Shown: positions 42,049-50,073 of the stretch, piece by piece | How the letters are laid out: the number at the start of each line of letters is the position of its first letter | Numbering within the stretch: position 1 is the first letter of the stretch | DNA from: an uncultured Myxococcales bacterium | GTDB lineage: Bacteria > Myxococcota_A > UBA9042 | Assembly (NCBI GenBank): GCA_903929795.1 | Contig: CAIYWC010000035.1 | Span: 1-50,172 of the forward strand | Reading direction: 5' to 3' | Length of the DNA stretch: 50,172 nt | Notes under the pieces: model-generated | The model's input: only the letters and a program-made list of their open reading frames with translations | Database searches by the model: none | Told to the model about the DNA's origin: nothing | Translations under genes and position numbers: made by a program

Positions 42049-42786
42049 CTACTTCGCCGGCGCACCCTGCAGCCAAACCCCGCCAACTCCAGCCACAATC
42101 ACCCGCTCCTTCCCGTCCGCTGCCTCCAGCTTTCCCTTCACGCAGACCGCCTTTCCTTCGTAAGCCTTGCGCAAGTCGCCGTGCTCCTTCACCAAACTGT
42201 CGCGGACCGCCGCCGAGAACACCGCTGCAAACGTCTGCTTGGGAAACCGCTGGCCGAAGTTGAAAAACGACGGCCGTGCGTCGGCGTGCACTGCGACCTG
42301 CGCGACCTTGCCGCACCGTTCTGTCATCCCATCGTGCGCGACTGTCGGCGTCACGGCCTTGTCCGGCGCTGCGATCACCGGCTTCTTTCCCGCGGCCTTC
42401 TCGACCGACCGCAACTGCTTCCGGTCTGTCACGATGCGATTCTTGGCGTCGCGCAGACCGTCAGGAGGAATGCCAGGTTGCTTGAGGTACTGCTCAAAAA
42501 GTGCAATGGCCTCGGCGTACAGATTGCCTTCCTCATATGCGCGCGCGGCATTGTAGAGCGTCGCTGGATTGTGGCTGATCGCAAACCCTTGCATGTAGCT
42601 GTTCGCCGCCTGCGGGTACAAGCCACCTTGGAAGAACGCTTTGGCCTCAATGGCTTTGGCCTCAGCGCGCTCCGTGTCGTCAGCGCGAGGTTCAGCGGCG
42701 CCTGCGTTCATGCTGGCGAAAACGAGCGCGGTCGTGAGCGCGACACTACCAAGAAACGAGCTTGTTTGGCGGGTACTGGTTTCCAC
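42049..42786 (-). CDS. Exported TPR protein (245 aa)
   Basis: I choose GTG 42786 because GAGG lies 6 nt upstream and a signal peptide follows at once (SFLGSVALTTALVFASMNAGA, cut before AEPRAD). Two to three TPR helices follow (AKAFFQGGLYPQAANSYMQ; ATLYNAARAYEEGNLYAEAI; LFEQYLKQ). A basic linker and a C-terminal domain with CGKVAQVAVHADAR and AVCVKGKLEAADGK complete it. This is a periplasmic or outer-membrane-facing protein of a type common in Myxococcota. Divergent from the ThiF gene. Confidence 0.7.
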   Translation of the reverse strand: METSTRQTSSFLGSVALTTALVFASMNAGAAEPRADDTERAEAKAIEAKAFFQGGLYPQAANSYMQGFAISHNPATLYNAARAYEEGNLYAEAIALFEQYLKQPGIPPDGLRDAKNRIVTDRKQLRSVEKAAGKKPVIAAPDKAVTPTVAHDGMTERCGKVAQVAVHADARPSFFNFGQRFPKQTFAAVFSAAVRDSLVKEHGDLRKAYEGKAVCVKGKLEAADGKERVIVAGVGGVWLQGAPAK

Positions 42787-43003
42787 TTTTGACCTCTTCA
42801 GTCTGGACCGACATCGGTGTCGGAGTCTCTGCTCCACGGCACGTGCGGTCAACCGAGCGGTCGTCTCGCGCGTCTTGCGCGGCATATGTCCAACTCTCCG
42901 CATCCAGAGTCTTCACATTGCGCAATCACCCCGGAGCCCGATGCGCGAGTCCAGCGAGCCAGCCAGTGTCCACCGAACGGCGCGCGCTCGGTATGCTCCT
43001 CGG

Positions 43004-44530
43004 ATGCTGCAGACGCGTTTGTTGCTCGTCGGCGTCGGCGCAATCGGCGCGGCATTGGCTTCGATGCTCGCGGAATGGGGCTTTCGCCGCGTGACGTTGG
43101 TCGATCCGGATGAGTTCAGCTCGGCGGACGAGACGGGCAACGCGGTACTTCCGCATCGCCGGGTCCAGGGTGCTCCGAGAGCGAGCCGGGCCAAGGTTGT
43201 CGCCCGCAGGTTGCGGCGTACGCTCTGCGCGAAAGGCTTGGAGACACAGATCCGCGGCATCGACGGTCATTGCGAGGAACTGCCCGGCGAGGATTGGCTG
43301 CGCGCCGACATCGTGCTTTGCGTCGCCGACCACCCGCGGGTGCGGCATGACGCGGCAATGTTGGCCAAGCGGTATCGAAAGCCGCTCATCGCAGGCGATT
43401 TTGACACGGAATCAGGCGCTTGGTCGGTGACGTTCGTTGGCGCGCACGCCGCGGCGTGTCCGTCCTGCCGGCTGGACAACGTCCCCGTCTTTGCCGCGGC
43501 AGACATGCTGGGTGTGAACCTGGGCTCGGCGACCAAACCGGCTGCGCGTCCGACGCCGACCGTCGCGTTCGCAGTTGCCGCAGCGATGGTTGAGGCGCTG
43601 ACCGAGTTCGCTACGCACCGTCTGCCGTCGACACTGGCTGGTGTGATGAAGGTCAACACGCGTGACGCCTGGCGCGGCGGTGAAGCTCTGCCGATCGCGT
43701 TGCGCGAGACGTTGACCGCAAATGCCAGGTGTCCTCATCACGACGCGCTTCACGGACCACTCGGCATTGAAGTATTCGGGCGGACGCTGGGCAAGCTTCT
43801 GCGGTCGTTGGACAACGCGGCCCCAGGCGCAGCGTTCCTGATGACCGCGCCGCTGGTTGTGAACACGCGGGACGAACGCCACCGGCTTGTCCGCGTGATG
43901 GAGCCCGCCTGGTGCGTGCCCAATCCGCCACCGCACGGGCGTTGGCCGGACGCGGCACTGGGCGAGCCGATGCGGGTTCTGGACGAACTCAGTCTGGCAG
44001 CGGTCCGTACGAACGGCTTGGAGGCGTTGTCTGCATCGCGCGTCGGACTGGCCGCAGGTAGCTGGGCGACCGTTGTGTTGGCGGATGGACGGCTCACCGG
44101 TGCGTTCGTGGCGAAACGGCGGCGGCAGCATGGGCAGCCGCCGGGTTACTTCGAGGCCGCGTTCGCGGGCGACGTCGATGCGCTCGCGCGTGCACTTACC
44201 GTTTCCGCGAATCCGAACGCCCGCGACCAAGGAACGCACGTGCTCACGCTGGCGTGCGCGGGCGGTGGTGCTTGTGTCCAACTGCTGAGGGCGGCCGGCG
44301 CAAGGCTGAAGGCGCGCGACAAACCCCAAGCACTGAACTTTGCGCTGAGCGCCGGGCACCGCGACGTCGCCGAATGGCTGCTGAACCAGGTTGCAGGGAT
44401 GGACGTGCGGAAGTGGGGGCGGGCGGCGATGGAAGGCGCGCTGGCGAGCGGCGATTCACAGCTTGTAGCGCTCCTCGTTGCTCACGGCGTTCGTGCCGAG
44501 GCGTGCGAAGCTGGCGGCGTGGAGAGGTGA
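43004..44530 (+). CDS. E1-like (ThiF-fold) adenylating enzyme fused to ankyrin repeats
   Basis: 508 aa from ATG 43004; ATG 42941, with GGAG 4 nt upstream, is an alternative that adds 21 residues. The Rossmann start is LLLVGVGAIGAALASML with the acidic end LVDPDEF, then ADIVLCVADHP and KPLIAGDFDTES: a ThiF/MoeB/UBA1-type nucleotide-binding domain. Only one CxxC (CPSC) is visible, so the usual four-Cys zinc site looks incomplete. The C-terminal third carries ankyrin-like repeats (FEAAFAGDVDALARAL; LACAGGGACVQLLRAAG; FALSAGHRDVAEWLL; ALASGDSQLVALLVAHG). No E2, JAB or ubiquitin-like gene is adjacent, so the partner of any adenylation is unknown. Confidence 0.75.
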   Translation: MLQTRLLLVGVGAIGAALASMLAEWGFRRVTLVDPDEFSSADETGNAVLPHRRVQGAPRASRAKVVARRLRRTLCAKGLETQIRGIDGHCEELPGEDWLRADIVLCVADHPRVRHDAAMLAKRYRKPLIAGDFDTESGAWSVTFVGAHAAACPSCRLDNVPVFAAADMLGVNLGSATKPAARPTPTVAFAVAAAMVEALTEFATHRLPSTLAGVMKVNTRDAWRGGEALPIALRETLTANARCPHHDALHGPLGIEVFGRTLGKLLRSLDNAAPGAAFLMTAPLVVNTRDERHRLVRVMEPAWCVPNPPPHGRWPDAALGEPMRVLDELSLAAVRTNGLEALSASRVGLAAGSWATVVLADGRLTGAFVAKRRRQHGQPPGYFEAAFAGDVDALARALTVSANPNARDQGTHVLTLACAGGGACVQLLRAAGARLKARDKPQALNFALSAGHRDVAEWLLNQVAGMDVRKWGRAAMEGALASGDSQLVALLVAHGVRAEACEAGGVER

Positions 44531-44584
44531 ACTTGCTCACGGCCCCGGTCGCTGTTCCGAACCATCACTGTGGGCCGGTTGCGA

Positions 44585-44603
44585 TCCGACGCCACTTGTC
44601 GCA
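44585..44603. promoter_or_regulatory. Operator H, two-mismatch copy (TCCGACG-N5-TGTCGCA), before DUF1810 gene
   Basis: Spacer CCACT; the right arm is exact, and the left arm differs at two positions. The DUF1810 ATG is 50 nt downstream. A -10-like GACAAT (44612-44617) lies 8 nt after the repeat, as at operator F. Confidence 0.52.
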
Positions 44604-44653
44604 CAACCGGCGACAATTCCCGCCACGGACTGACGCAGTCCACCGAGGCCACG

Positions 44654-45163
44654 ATGACCGAGCCCACCCCCGACCCTTTCGCCCATTTTCTCTTTGCCCA
44701 GAGCGGCGCCACTGCAGGTTACGTCACCGCGCTCGCTGAGCTGGAATCCGGCCACAAGTCCGGCCACTGGATCTGGTACATCCTCCCGCAGCTTGCCGGC
44801 CTCGGACACTCCGGAATGGCACAGAAATTCTCCATCAGCGGCGACGTTGAAGCGCGCGCCTACCTCGCGCATCCGGTGCTGGGTCCGCGGCTTCTGGCTG
44901 CACAGCAGGTCGTCTTCCAGCAGATCAGCCCGCCGATGTCGCGGTCGCTTATCGGTCTATTGGGCGGCAAGGTGGACGCGCTTAAGCTCGTCTCCAGCTG
45001 CACGCTCTTTGGCTACGTCGCGCAGGGACTGCTGGCCGCCGGCGACGCGGCTGTGGTCGAGCGTGCACGACTAGTTACGACGACATGCCGGCAAATTCTC
45101 GCCATCGCCGAGCGCCAAGGGCTGCCGCCGTGCTTCACCACGCTGGACGCGATGCCCGACTGA
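44654..45163 (+). CDS. DUF1810 family protein (169 aa)
   Basis: ATG 44654 has GAGG 5 nt upstream. The protein matches the DUF1810 pattern closely: DPFAHFLFAQSG, ELESGHKSGHWIWYILPQL, LGHSGMAQKFSISG, ARAYLAHPVLGPRL. Length agrees with the usual 130-170 aa. The family is small, soluble and widespread; its biochemical role is not established. Placement under operator H puts it among the putative WYL regulon genes. The next gene (deacetylase) converges on it 13 nt away. Confidence 0.85.
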   Translation: MTEPTPDPFAHFLFAQSGATAGYVTALAELESGHKSGHWIWYILPQLAGLGHSGMAQKFSISGDVEARAYLAHPVLGPRLLAAQQVVFQQISPPMSRSLIGLLGGKVDALKLVSSCTLFGYVAQGLLAAGDAAVVERARLVTTTCRQILAIAERQGLPPCFTTLDAMPD

Positions 45164-45176
45164 CGGCCCAGGAGCG

Positions 45177-46106
45177 TCATGCGCGCGGTCGCACTTCCGC
45201 TTGGTAGTTCAGATCCACGCCGCACAACCGCCGCAAACACACCGCCACATCCATCGCGTGCAAGCCCAGCACCGACTCCGGATGGTCGTCGCGATAGCCG
45301 CCAAACAGAGCCACCGTCACCGGCAACGGCCGCACTTTCCGCACTTCCGCGAGCATCCAGTAAACCAACTCCGCCGCCTGTAGCCACTCCGCGGTGGAGC
45401 ACTGGTAGCCAAGCTGGTCCCACTCGTGCGAATCCGCGCCGTGCGCGAACGCGACGTACTCGACGTTTCCGCTCAGCACCGCCTGTTTCAGCGCGGCCAA
45501 CTTCGCCGTAAGGTCTGCTAAATAGCCGCCATGCGAGCCCGACGGATTGATATTCAAGCCGGGCGCAATCGCTGCGTCCAGATCGGGCGCGAACTCGCGC
45601 GAGTCCTCGATCGAGTTGCCAAAATGCCCATCCAGATCGACCCATGCGCCGCGCAGACCGCGTTCGCGGTACAGCTTCAGCGCCGCGATCACCTGACCGG
45701 AGAAGGTGCAGTAGCCGCTCCCGCCGCTCGGCTGGGCGTGGTGAAAGCCGGAGACCGGCGCCATTGTGACCTGCGTGGGATTGTCGACCGCCGCGGTGAT
45801 GGCCGACAGCAGGCAGGCGTTCGTCAGCAGCACGGAATCGCGGAACGCGGGCGACCACACCAAGCCATTGCTCTCGCAGCGCGGCTGGGTGCCGGCGAGG
45901 AACGCGTCGACGTAGGCGGGCTTGTGCGCGAGGAGGAGGTCGTCGCGGGTCAGAGGTGAAAACGTGTCCTGCAGGTCGATGTGCGGCCACAGCGGGGTGG
46001 TGCGCAGAAACTCCAGGAAGCGGCGCGGCTTGCTGGGCGACTTGGAGTAATTGCCCGGCGCGTCGGCGGGGACCATGTCGTCGCGGTAGTGGATGGTGAG
46101 GGTCAT
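45177..46106 (-). CDS. Histone-deacetylase-fold amidohydrolase under operator J
   Basis: 309 aa from ATG 46106 with AAGGAG 7 nt upstream. The active site is complete: tandem His122-His123 (GFHHAQP), WVDLDGHFGN with zinc ligands Asp159 and His161, HGADSHEWD with Asp225, and a catalytic-Tyr element FGGYRDD. GYCTFSGQVIAALKL is the usual helix after the His pair. It would remove acetyl or related groups from lysine, polyamine or another amine; class and substrate are not clear. It is a single-gene unit, with the operator 67 nt upstream. Confidence 0.87.
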   Translation of the reverse strand: MTLTIHYRDDMVPADAPGNYSKSPSKPRRFLEFLRTTPLWPHIDLQDTFSPLTRDDLLLAHKPAYVDAFLAGTQPRCESNGLVWSPAFRDSVLLTNACLLSAITAAVDNPTQVTMAPVSGFHHAQPSGGSGYCTFSGQVIAALKLYRERGLRGAWVDLDGHFGNSIEDSREFAPDLDAAIAPGLNINPSGSHGGYLADLTAKLAALKQAVLSGNVEYVAFAHGADSHEWDQLGYQCSTAEWLQAAELVYWMLAEVRKVRPLPVTVALFGGYRDDHPESVLGLHAMDVAVCLRRLCGVDLNYQAEVRPRA

Positions 46107-46173
46107 GGGGCGGCTCCTTCCGGCGTGGCAACGGGAAGGCGTCGCGACGACGAGAAGGAGGGTAGGGTGGGCG

Positions 46174-46192
46174 TGCGACAGGTTGTGTCGCA
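46174..46192. promoter_or_regulatory. Operator J, perfect TGCGACA-N5-TGTCGCA, before the deacetylase
   Basis: Spacer GGTTG. It lies 67 nt upstream of the leftward deacetylase start. A weak -10-like TACCCT (46159-46164, minus strand) follows 9 nt after the repeat. Confidence 0.78.
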
Positions 46193-46268
46193 TAGGACGC
46201 ACGGTCTCGCGGTGGCGTCGGTGCGCGCGGGCCGACGGTTCAGCGAAGCACTGGCCGGCGGCACCGTG

Positions 46269-46700
46269 TTAGTCGCCCAGCGCCCCCTTCGCGCGGTCGA
46301 TCTCTTGCACGATGAGCAGGGCGGTCTCTACCCGTGATCCGAGAATCGGGAACAGAATCGCTTCGCCCGCCGTCGAAACACGGACAACACTTTGCCGGGT
46401 CAGCACGAAGGCAAGGATGCAGGCGGCCGCAGAGAAGCAGAGCCCAACGCCGAGCGGGGCTTTCGAACTGAAGCTAAACAGTCCCGCTAGACCGAGGATC
46501 GGCGCCAGGATGAGAAGGAGCAGGTGACTCGTGTGGCCAAGCGACACGGCAGTGACCTCTCGGAGGAAAATCGACTTGAACTCATGGCGTCCAAAGCCAG
46601 TTCGGCGATACTGGACGCGGCGGTTGGAGCATTCAAGTCGGTGGGACCCGAACTGCCAATCACCGACTGAAACTTCGTGAGGAATTGGGTCGTTGAGCAT
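46269..46700 (-). CDS. Small membrane protein with two TM helices (143 aa)
   Basis: ATG 46700 has AAGGA 8 nt upstream. The N-terminal half is a soluble beta-rich domain (SNRRVQYRRTGFGRHEFKSIFL), then two hydrophobic helices (HLLLLILAPILGLAGLF and GLCFSAAACILAFVL), then a C-terminal strand-rich tail (VVRVSTAGEAILFPIL) and VQEIDRAKGALGD. This resembles bacterial PH-like/DUF-type membrane proteins, but I do not name it. A plausible promoter with a palindrome lies upstream. Confidence 0.6.
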   Translation of the reverse strand: MLNDPIPHEVSVGDWQFGSHRLECSNRRVQYRRTGFGRHEFKSIFLREVTAVSLGHTSHLLLLILAPILGLAGLFSFSSKAPLGVGLCFSAAACILAFVLTRQSVVRVSTAGEAILFPILGSRVETALLIVQEIDRAKGALGD

Positions 46701-46734
46701 TCGTGGATTCCTTGGCGGGTGTGATTCAATGCCT

Positions 46735-46762
46735 ATCTTACCTAGGCTGACGCGCGTCACAA
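46735..46762 (-). promoter_or_regulatory. Candidate promoter with internal palindrome TGACGCGCGTCA
   Basis: On the minus strand TTGTGA (46757-46762) and TAAGAT (46735-46740) are 16 nt apart, 35 nt upstream of the membrane-protein ATG. A perfect 12-bp palindrome, TGACGCGCGTCA (46748-46759), overlaps the -35 and spacer, which would suit a repressor site unrelated to the TGCGACA repeats. Confidence 0.4.
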
Positions 46763-46861
46763 CCCCTTGGTAGGATCTGGCCATTTCTGCCCACGTCCGA
46801 TTGCCCAACCGCCAACAAGTCGTCAAACTGCTCAATACCGCTCCGATCCTGCAGGAACCGC

Positions 46862-47503
46862 ATGTCCAGTCGACTCGCCACCGCAGCAACTCGCCGCCAC
46901 ATCCGCGAACTGAACGCCGGTGAGGTGCTCCTCTGGCTATCGCGACTGGAGAGCCGTTGGGGCGTGAAATTCGATCCCGACAGGTGGCCGGAAGCGGACA
47001 CGACCTTGCCAACCGGCGCTGTCTGCTTGAATCTCCAAGCCATACCCCGCCAGCTAGTGCGGGAGCTGCTCACCGATATCGGCGCAGTCCGCCTGATTGA
47101 ACTCAGCGTGGCCGTGGTCGGCGGCTACGAAGTCAACCTCGCGGATGCCGACTTCGGCCACGATTCACTCGGCGGCGTGTGGACCGATGTCGAGATGACC
47201 TGGCTGGTCTACAACGCGCCGTGGCCTGCTGTGACGCTCGCAGGCGAGGAACTCGTGGCGCAGTTGCGCGAGCGGGAGAGCGCTCGGGCTACGGCATTGC
47301 CCGACGGAGCGTGGCACAACACGCGGCGCCGTCGACAAACCAATGACCTGTTCAATCCGTCTCTCCCCGTTGCGGTCCAACCCGCGTCCGCGGGGCGGGA
47401 AGCGTTGCTCGCGGAGGCCACGCGTGTCTTGGAAGCGATGACGAACGAAGAGTTGCGTGTGGCAGTGCGCGAGCTGAGGGTGCTACTGGCTCGACGCGAC
47501 TGA
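46862..47503 (+). CDS. Uncharacterised 213-aa protein
   Basis: ATG 46862 is preceded by AGGA at 5 nt. The N-terminus is basic and helical (SSRLATAATRRHIRELNAGEVL), the middle beta-rich (LIELSVAVVGGYEVNLADAD), and a C-terminal amphipathic helix (LRVAVRELRVLLARRD) ends the protein. No motif or family recognised. Confidence 0.55.
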   Translation: MSSRLATAATRRHIRELNAGEVLLWLSRLESRWGVKFDPDRWPEADTTLPTGAVCLNLQAIPRQLVRELLTDIGAVRLIELSVAVVGGYEVNLADADFGHDSLGGVWTDVEMTWLVYNAPWPAVTLAGEELVAQLRERESARATALPDGAWHNTRRRRQTNDLFNPSLPVAVQPASAGREALLAEATRVLEAMTNEELRVAVRELRVLLARRD

Positions 47504-47552
47504 GGCGGGCGCTCGTGCCGATGCCTGTTCGCGTCCGGGCGCTCGCCAACAC

Positions 47553-48374
47553 TCACGCATCACCCAAAACCAGCCCGACCGCCCGCTCCCAATCGCCGCG
47601 CAGCTCCTCCGGAATCTCGCCGTCCTCGCCGCGCACCTGACCAATCGCCTTCCACAGCAGCTCGTCAAATCCATCGAGATCCTGCACCCAATTCCACGGC
47701 AGGTACGTCGCCGCCGACCCCGCCAGACGCACCACGAGCTGCGGCTCGACGAGATTCACCTGCTCGGCCAGCCACGCAATCATCGCCGGCGACGCGCGGG
47801 ACTCGGCGTGCAGTGCTTGGAATTCTTCCGCCTCCTCGCCCGGCACGATGCACGACACGACCGTGTCATGCGCCGACTCCCACACGCGCGGAAACACGAG
47901 CCACTTTTCGGCCAGGTCGCGCGCCGCGTCGAGGTTCCCTTGCTTCAGCCGAAGCCGCGCGAGGTTGCAGTCCGCGAGCGCAAAGTGCCGGATTTGCTCC
48001 GTGAACGGCGAACTCGGGTCGTCGAGCGACAGCCGCGAGAGCGTGTGCACGACGTTGGCGCCCAAGCCGCGAAGAACGGTGACATGATTACCGGGACGCC
48101 CCGACGACGCTTGGAAGACCGCGTAGTTCAGCCGCAAACCGGGATCGTCGACACCCGCGTCGAACGCGCGCTGGAAGATGCGCTCCGCACGATCGAACTC
48201 CTCGTTTTCTGCCAGCATGGTCGCAAGCGTGACGTACAAGTGCGGATCGTTGAGGTTCTCTGCGAGCGCCGCGTACAAATGTCGGATGGCGGCGGGCAGA
48301 TCGCCGGATTCGCGCAAGCCGAGCGCCGCTCGCACCGGGTCAGTTTCCACAGGGCGCGCTTGCTCGCTAGACAT
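47553..48374 (-). CDS. TPR-like protein (273 aa) coupled to the HD hydrolase gene
   Basis: ATG 48374 overlaps the upstream hydrolase end by 8 nt and has GGAGG just before it. Residues 20-150 are TPR-like helices (GDLPAAIRHLYAALAENLND; MLAENEEFDRAERIFQRA; LRLKQGNLDAARDLAEKWL). The C-terminal part is a Trp-rich helical domain (GFDELLWKAIGQVRGEDG). Likely soluble. It is co-transcribed with the HD hydrolase from the promoter near operator K, so it may modulate or bind that enzyme. Confidence 0.65.
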   Translation of the reverse strand: MSSEQARPVETDPVRAALGLRESGDLPAAIRHLYAALAENLNDPHLYVTLATMLAENEEFDRAERIFQRAFDAGVDDPGLRLNYAVFQASSGRPGNHVTVLRGLGANVVHTLSRLSLDDPSSPFTEQIRHFALADCNLARLRLKQGNLDAARDLAEKWLVFPRVWESAHDTVVSCIVPGEEAEEFQALHAESRASPAMIAWLAEQVNLVEPQLVVRLAGSAATYLPWNWVQDLDGFDELLWKAIGQVRGEDGEIPEELRGDWERAVGLVLGDA

Positions 48375-48936
48375 TTGCCTCCGTCATGGCAAGCGCGAGG
48401 TCGCCGCGTCGCGCGTATAGCGCGTCAAACTGTGCTTCCAGTCGCGGATTCACGCCGCGACAGCCCGCCACAACAGCGTGCGCCCACTCGAAATATTCCT
48501 GCCGTCGCAGGAGCGGCCAATCGGGCGGCGGGCTACCGAGGATCGCTGTCAGGTTCGAGCATTTGTCCGCCAACTTCAGCATCTTCGCGCGCGGGCTCGC
48601 GTGCGCCGCATGCTCGATCTGCAGCCGCTTGCGTTCCGGTTTTGCCAAGCGCTTGTCGTCGGTCACTTCCGCAACCAAGTCCGCGACGTCCAGACCGAAC
48701 CGCGCCACCAATTCCGCGTGCGTCACGTTCTGATCCTCGATCGTGTCGTGCAGGTAGCCCGCGGCAACCAGCGCTGCATCTGCTCCTTCGGTCGCTTCCG
48801 CGATGCGCACCGCGACGTCTGCGACGTGGTTGAAGTACGGTTCAGCGTTTTCGCCCTTGCGCCGCTGACCGACGTGCTTTTCCGCCGCGAAATGCGCAGC
48901 GCGCACCACCAGCAACGTGGCATCGTTCCCGTTCAT
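48367..48936 (-). CDS. MESH1/SpoT-type HD hydrolase (189 aa)
   Basis: ATG 48936 has AGGAGG 4 nt upstream; the frame runs on to 48978. HD metal ligands and neighbours are present: His37 (YFNHVADVA), His63-Asp64 (YLHDTIED, with Glu67-Asp68) and Asp124 (KLADKCSNL). There is no synthetase or TGS domain, and the length fits small alarmone hydrolases (SAH) of the MESH1 type. It would hydrolyse (p)ppGpp, or a related nucleotide such as NADPH. Operator K lies 72 nt upstream, so nucleotide signalling belongs to the same regulon. Confidence 0.85.
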   Translation of the reverse strand: MNGNDATLLVVRAAHFAAEKHVGQRRKGENAEPYFNHVADVAVRIAEATEGADAALVAAGYLHDTIEDQNVTHAELVARFGLDVADLVAEVTDDKRLAKPERKRLQIEHAAHASPRAKMLKLADKCSNLTAILGSPPPDWPLLRRQEYFEWAHAVVAGCRGVNPRLEAQFDALYARRGDLALAMTEANV

Positions 48937-49008
48937 GGAACCTCCTGTTGTTTCATGCCCAAAGTTTAGCACGCGCACGACAGGATTGCCGCGGTTGCAG
49001 GCCCTGCT

Positions 49009-49027
49009 TGCGTCATCTGGTGTCGCA
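49009..49027. promoter_or_regulatory. Operator K, one-mismatch copy (TGCGTCA-N5-TGTCGCA), before HD hydrolase
   Basis: Spacer TCTGG; position 5 of the left arm is T instead of A. It lies 72 nt upstream of the HD hydrolase ATG (leftward). No strong -10 is visible after it. Confidence 0.65.
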
Positions 49028-49038
49028 TCCGGTCGACG

Positions 49039-49650
49039 TCAGAACTCGGCGTCGTGCCAGCTGGGTGGTCGCCTCACACGCAACGCCCCTGGTCGGTGGA
49101 CGGGCCCGGTGCTCGTGTCTCGTGTTCTCCGGTTCTTCCGGCACGCCCGTGTCGCCGCGATCAAATGCGTCAGCCGCCGTTCTGGCGCGATCGCAGCGAG
49201 CGACAGCAAAAGGTTCGCGCTGGCGAGTTCGTCCAGAGTCGCGGCCTGTCGCGCCTGGCGGGAAGCCGTGGCTTCGGCTGTGTCAGTTCCTTCGAAACGG
49301 CGCCGGGCCTGTTCGATGAGCCGCTCCGCGAGCACCTCCGGTGCGTTCAACACGAGCGCGATCTGTTCGGAAGTGACGACGTTGCGCGCCAAGAGCTCCG
49401 CGGTCAGCTCGACCCATTCCAGATTCATCCTGGGCTTCCCCGGCGGAAACGCGAGACCAGCCGTTAGCGGCAACGATTCGACCACGTCACGGTGTCGCTC
49501 TCGAGGCCCGCCTGCAGGGGGCTTGGTCCGTCGCGCCAACTGGGCAAGTTGGTCCGCCACTCCAACCGACCCGGTCGCGGACGTCGGGATGTCGGCGCTT
49601 GACTCCGGCGATGGCGTGCTGGCGCTGAAATTTCGCTTTGCGTCGATCAT
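49039..49650 (-). CDS. Uncharacterised 203-aa protein of mobile-element cargo type
   Basis: ATG 49650 overlaps the upstream stop by 4 nt (ATGA). The N-terminus is Ser/Pro-rich and disordered (SASTPSPESSADIPTSATG); the middle is helical (NLEWVELTAELLARNVVTSEQI; LAERLIEQARRRFEGTDTAE), and the C-terminus is basic. The LLARNVVTSEQIALVL segment could be a winged helix. No family assigned. Confidence 0.5.
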   Translation of the reverse strand: MIDAKRNFSASTPSPESSADIPTSATGSVGVADQLAQLARRTKPPAGGPRERHRDVVESLPLTAGLAFPPGKPRMNLEWVELTAELLARNVVTSEQIALVLNAPEVLAERLIEQARRRFEGTDTAEATASRQARQAATLDELASANLLLSLAAIAPERRLTHLIAATRACRKNRRTRDTSTGPVHRPGALRVRRPPSWHDAEF

Positions 49651-50030
49651 TCGACGGCGCTCCCGCTTCTGGCTCTTCGGGCAAGCTTTCGGGCACTTTG
49701 CCGACGCAGCGCGGCCACCTTGCTCCCGGCCGGAAAGGTCCGGCCTTGCAGCCACTTCGTCCAACGCTCGCCGGCCGCCAGAATCGCCAAGTCCGCATCC
49801 CATAGTTCTTGGAGCAATCGGGCGTAGGTCGTGTACCGCATCCGCCGAGGTTGCGGCGGCAGTCCGAATGGCTCCGACGCCGGGCCGACGAGACAACGCA
49901 GCTTCTCGGCGATCTTGCGGCGCTTGATGTGGAGGCGCTCCTCGCGGCTCGCTGCAGCGCTCTCGTAGCCGATACCAGCACAGCGGCGGCAAAGCAGCGA
50001 CGGCCCGGCGAATGTCGCGTAAACGTGCAT
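49647..50030 (-). CDS. Zinc-ribbon protein of a type common in mobile elements (127 aa)
   Basis: Starts at ATG 50030. It opens with HVYATFAGPSLLCRRCAGIG, giving a CxxC, then a basic helical region (REERLHIKRRKIAEKLRC) and RRMRYTTYARLLQELWD. I recall this pattern (CRxC-x-G-x-x-Y-E-S, then R-x-x-K-I-R-x-x-L and M-R-x-x-T-Y) from uncharacterised proteins in proteobacterial genomic islands and phage-like elements. Only one CxxC is visible, so the zinc site may be completed elsewhere. Followed directly by the 203-aa gene. Confidence 0.6.
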   Translation of the reverse strand: MHVYATFAGPSLLCRRCAGIGYESAAASREERLHIKRRKIAEKLRCLVGPASEPFGLPPQPRRMRYTTYARLLQELWDADLAILAAGERWTKWLQGRTFPAGSKVAALRRQSARKLARRARSGSAVE

Positions 50031-50073
50031 TTGTTACCGGCTTCCCAAAACCGCCGCGAAACGGCGAAACGCG

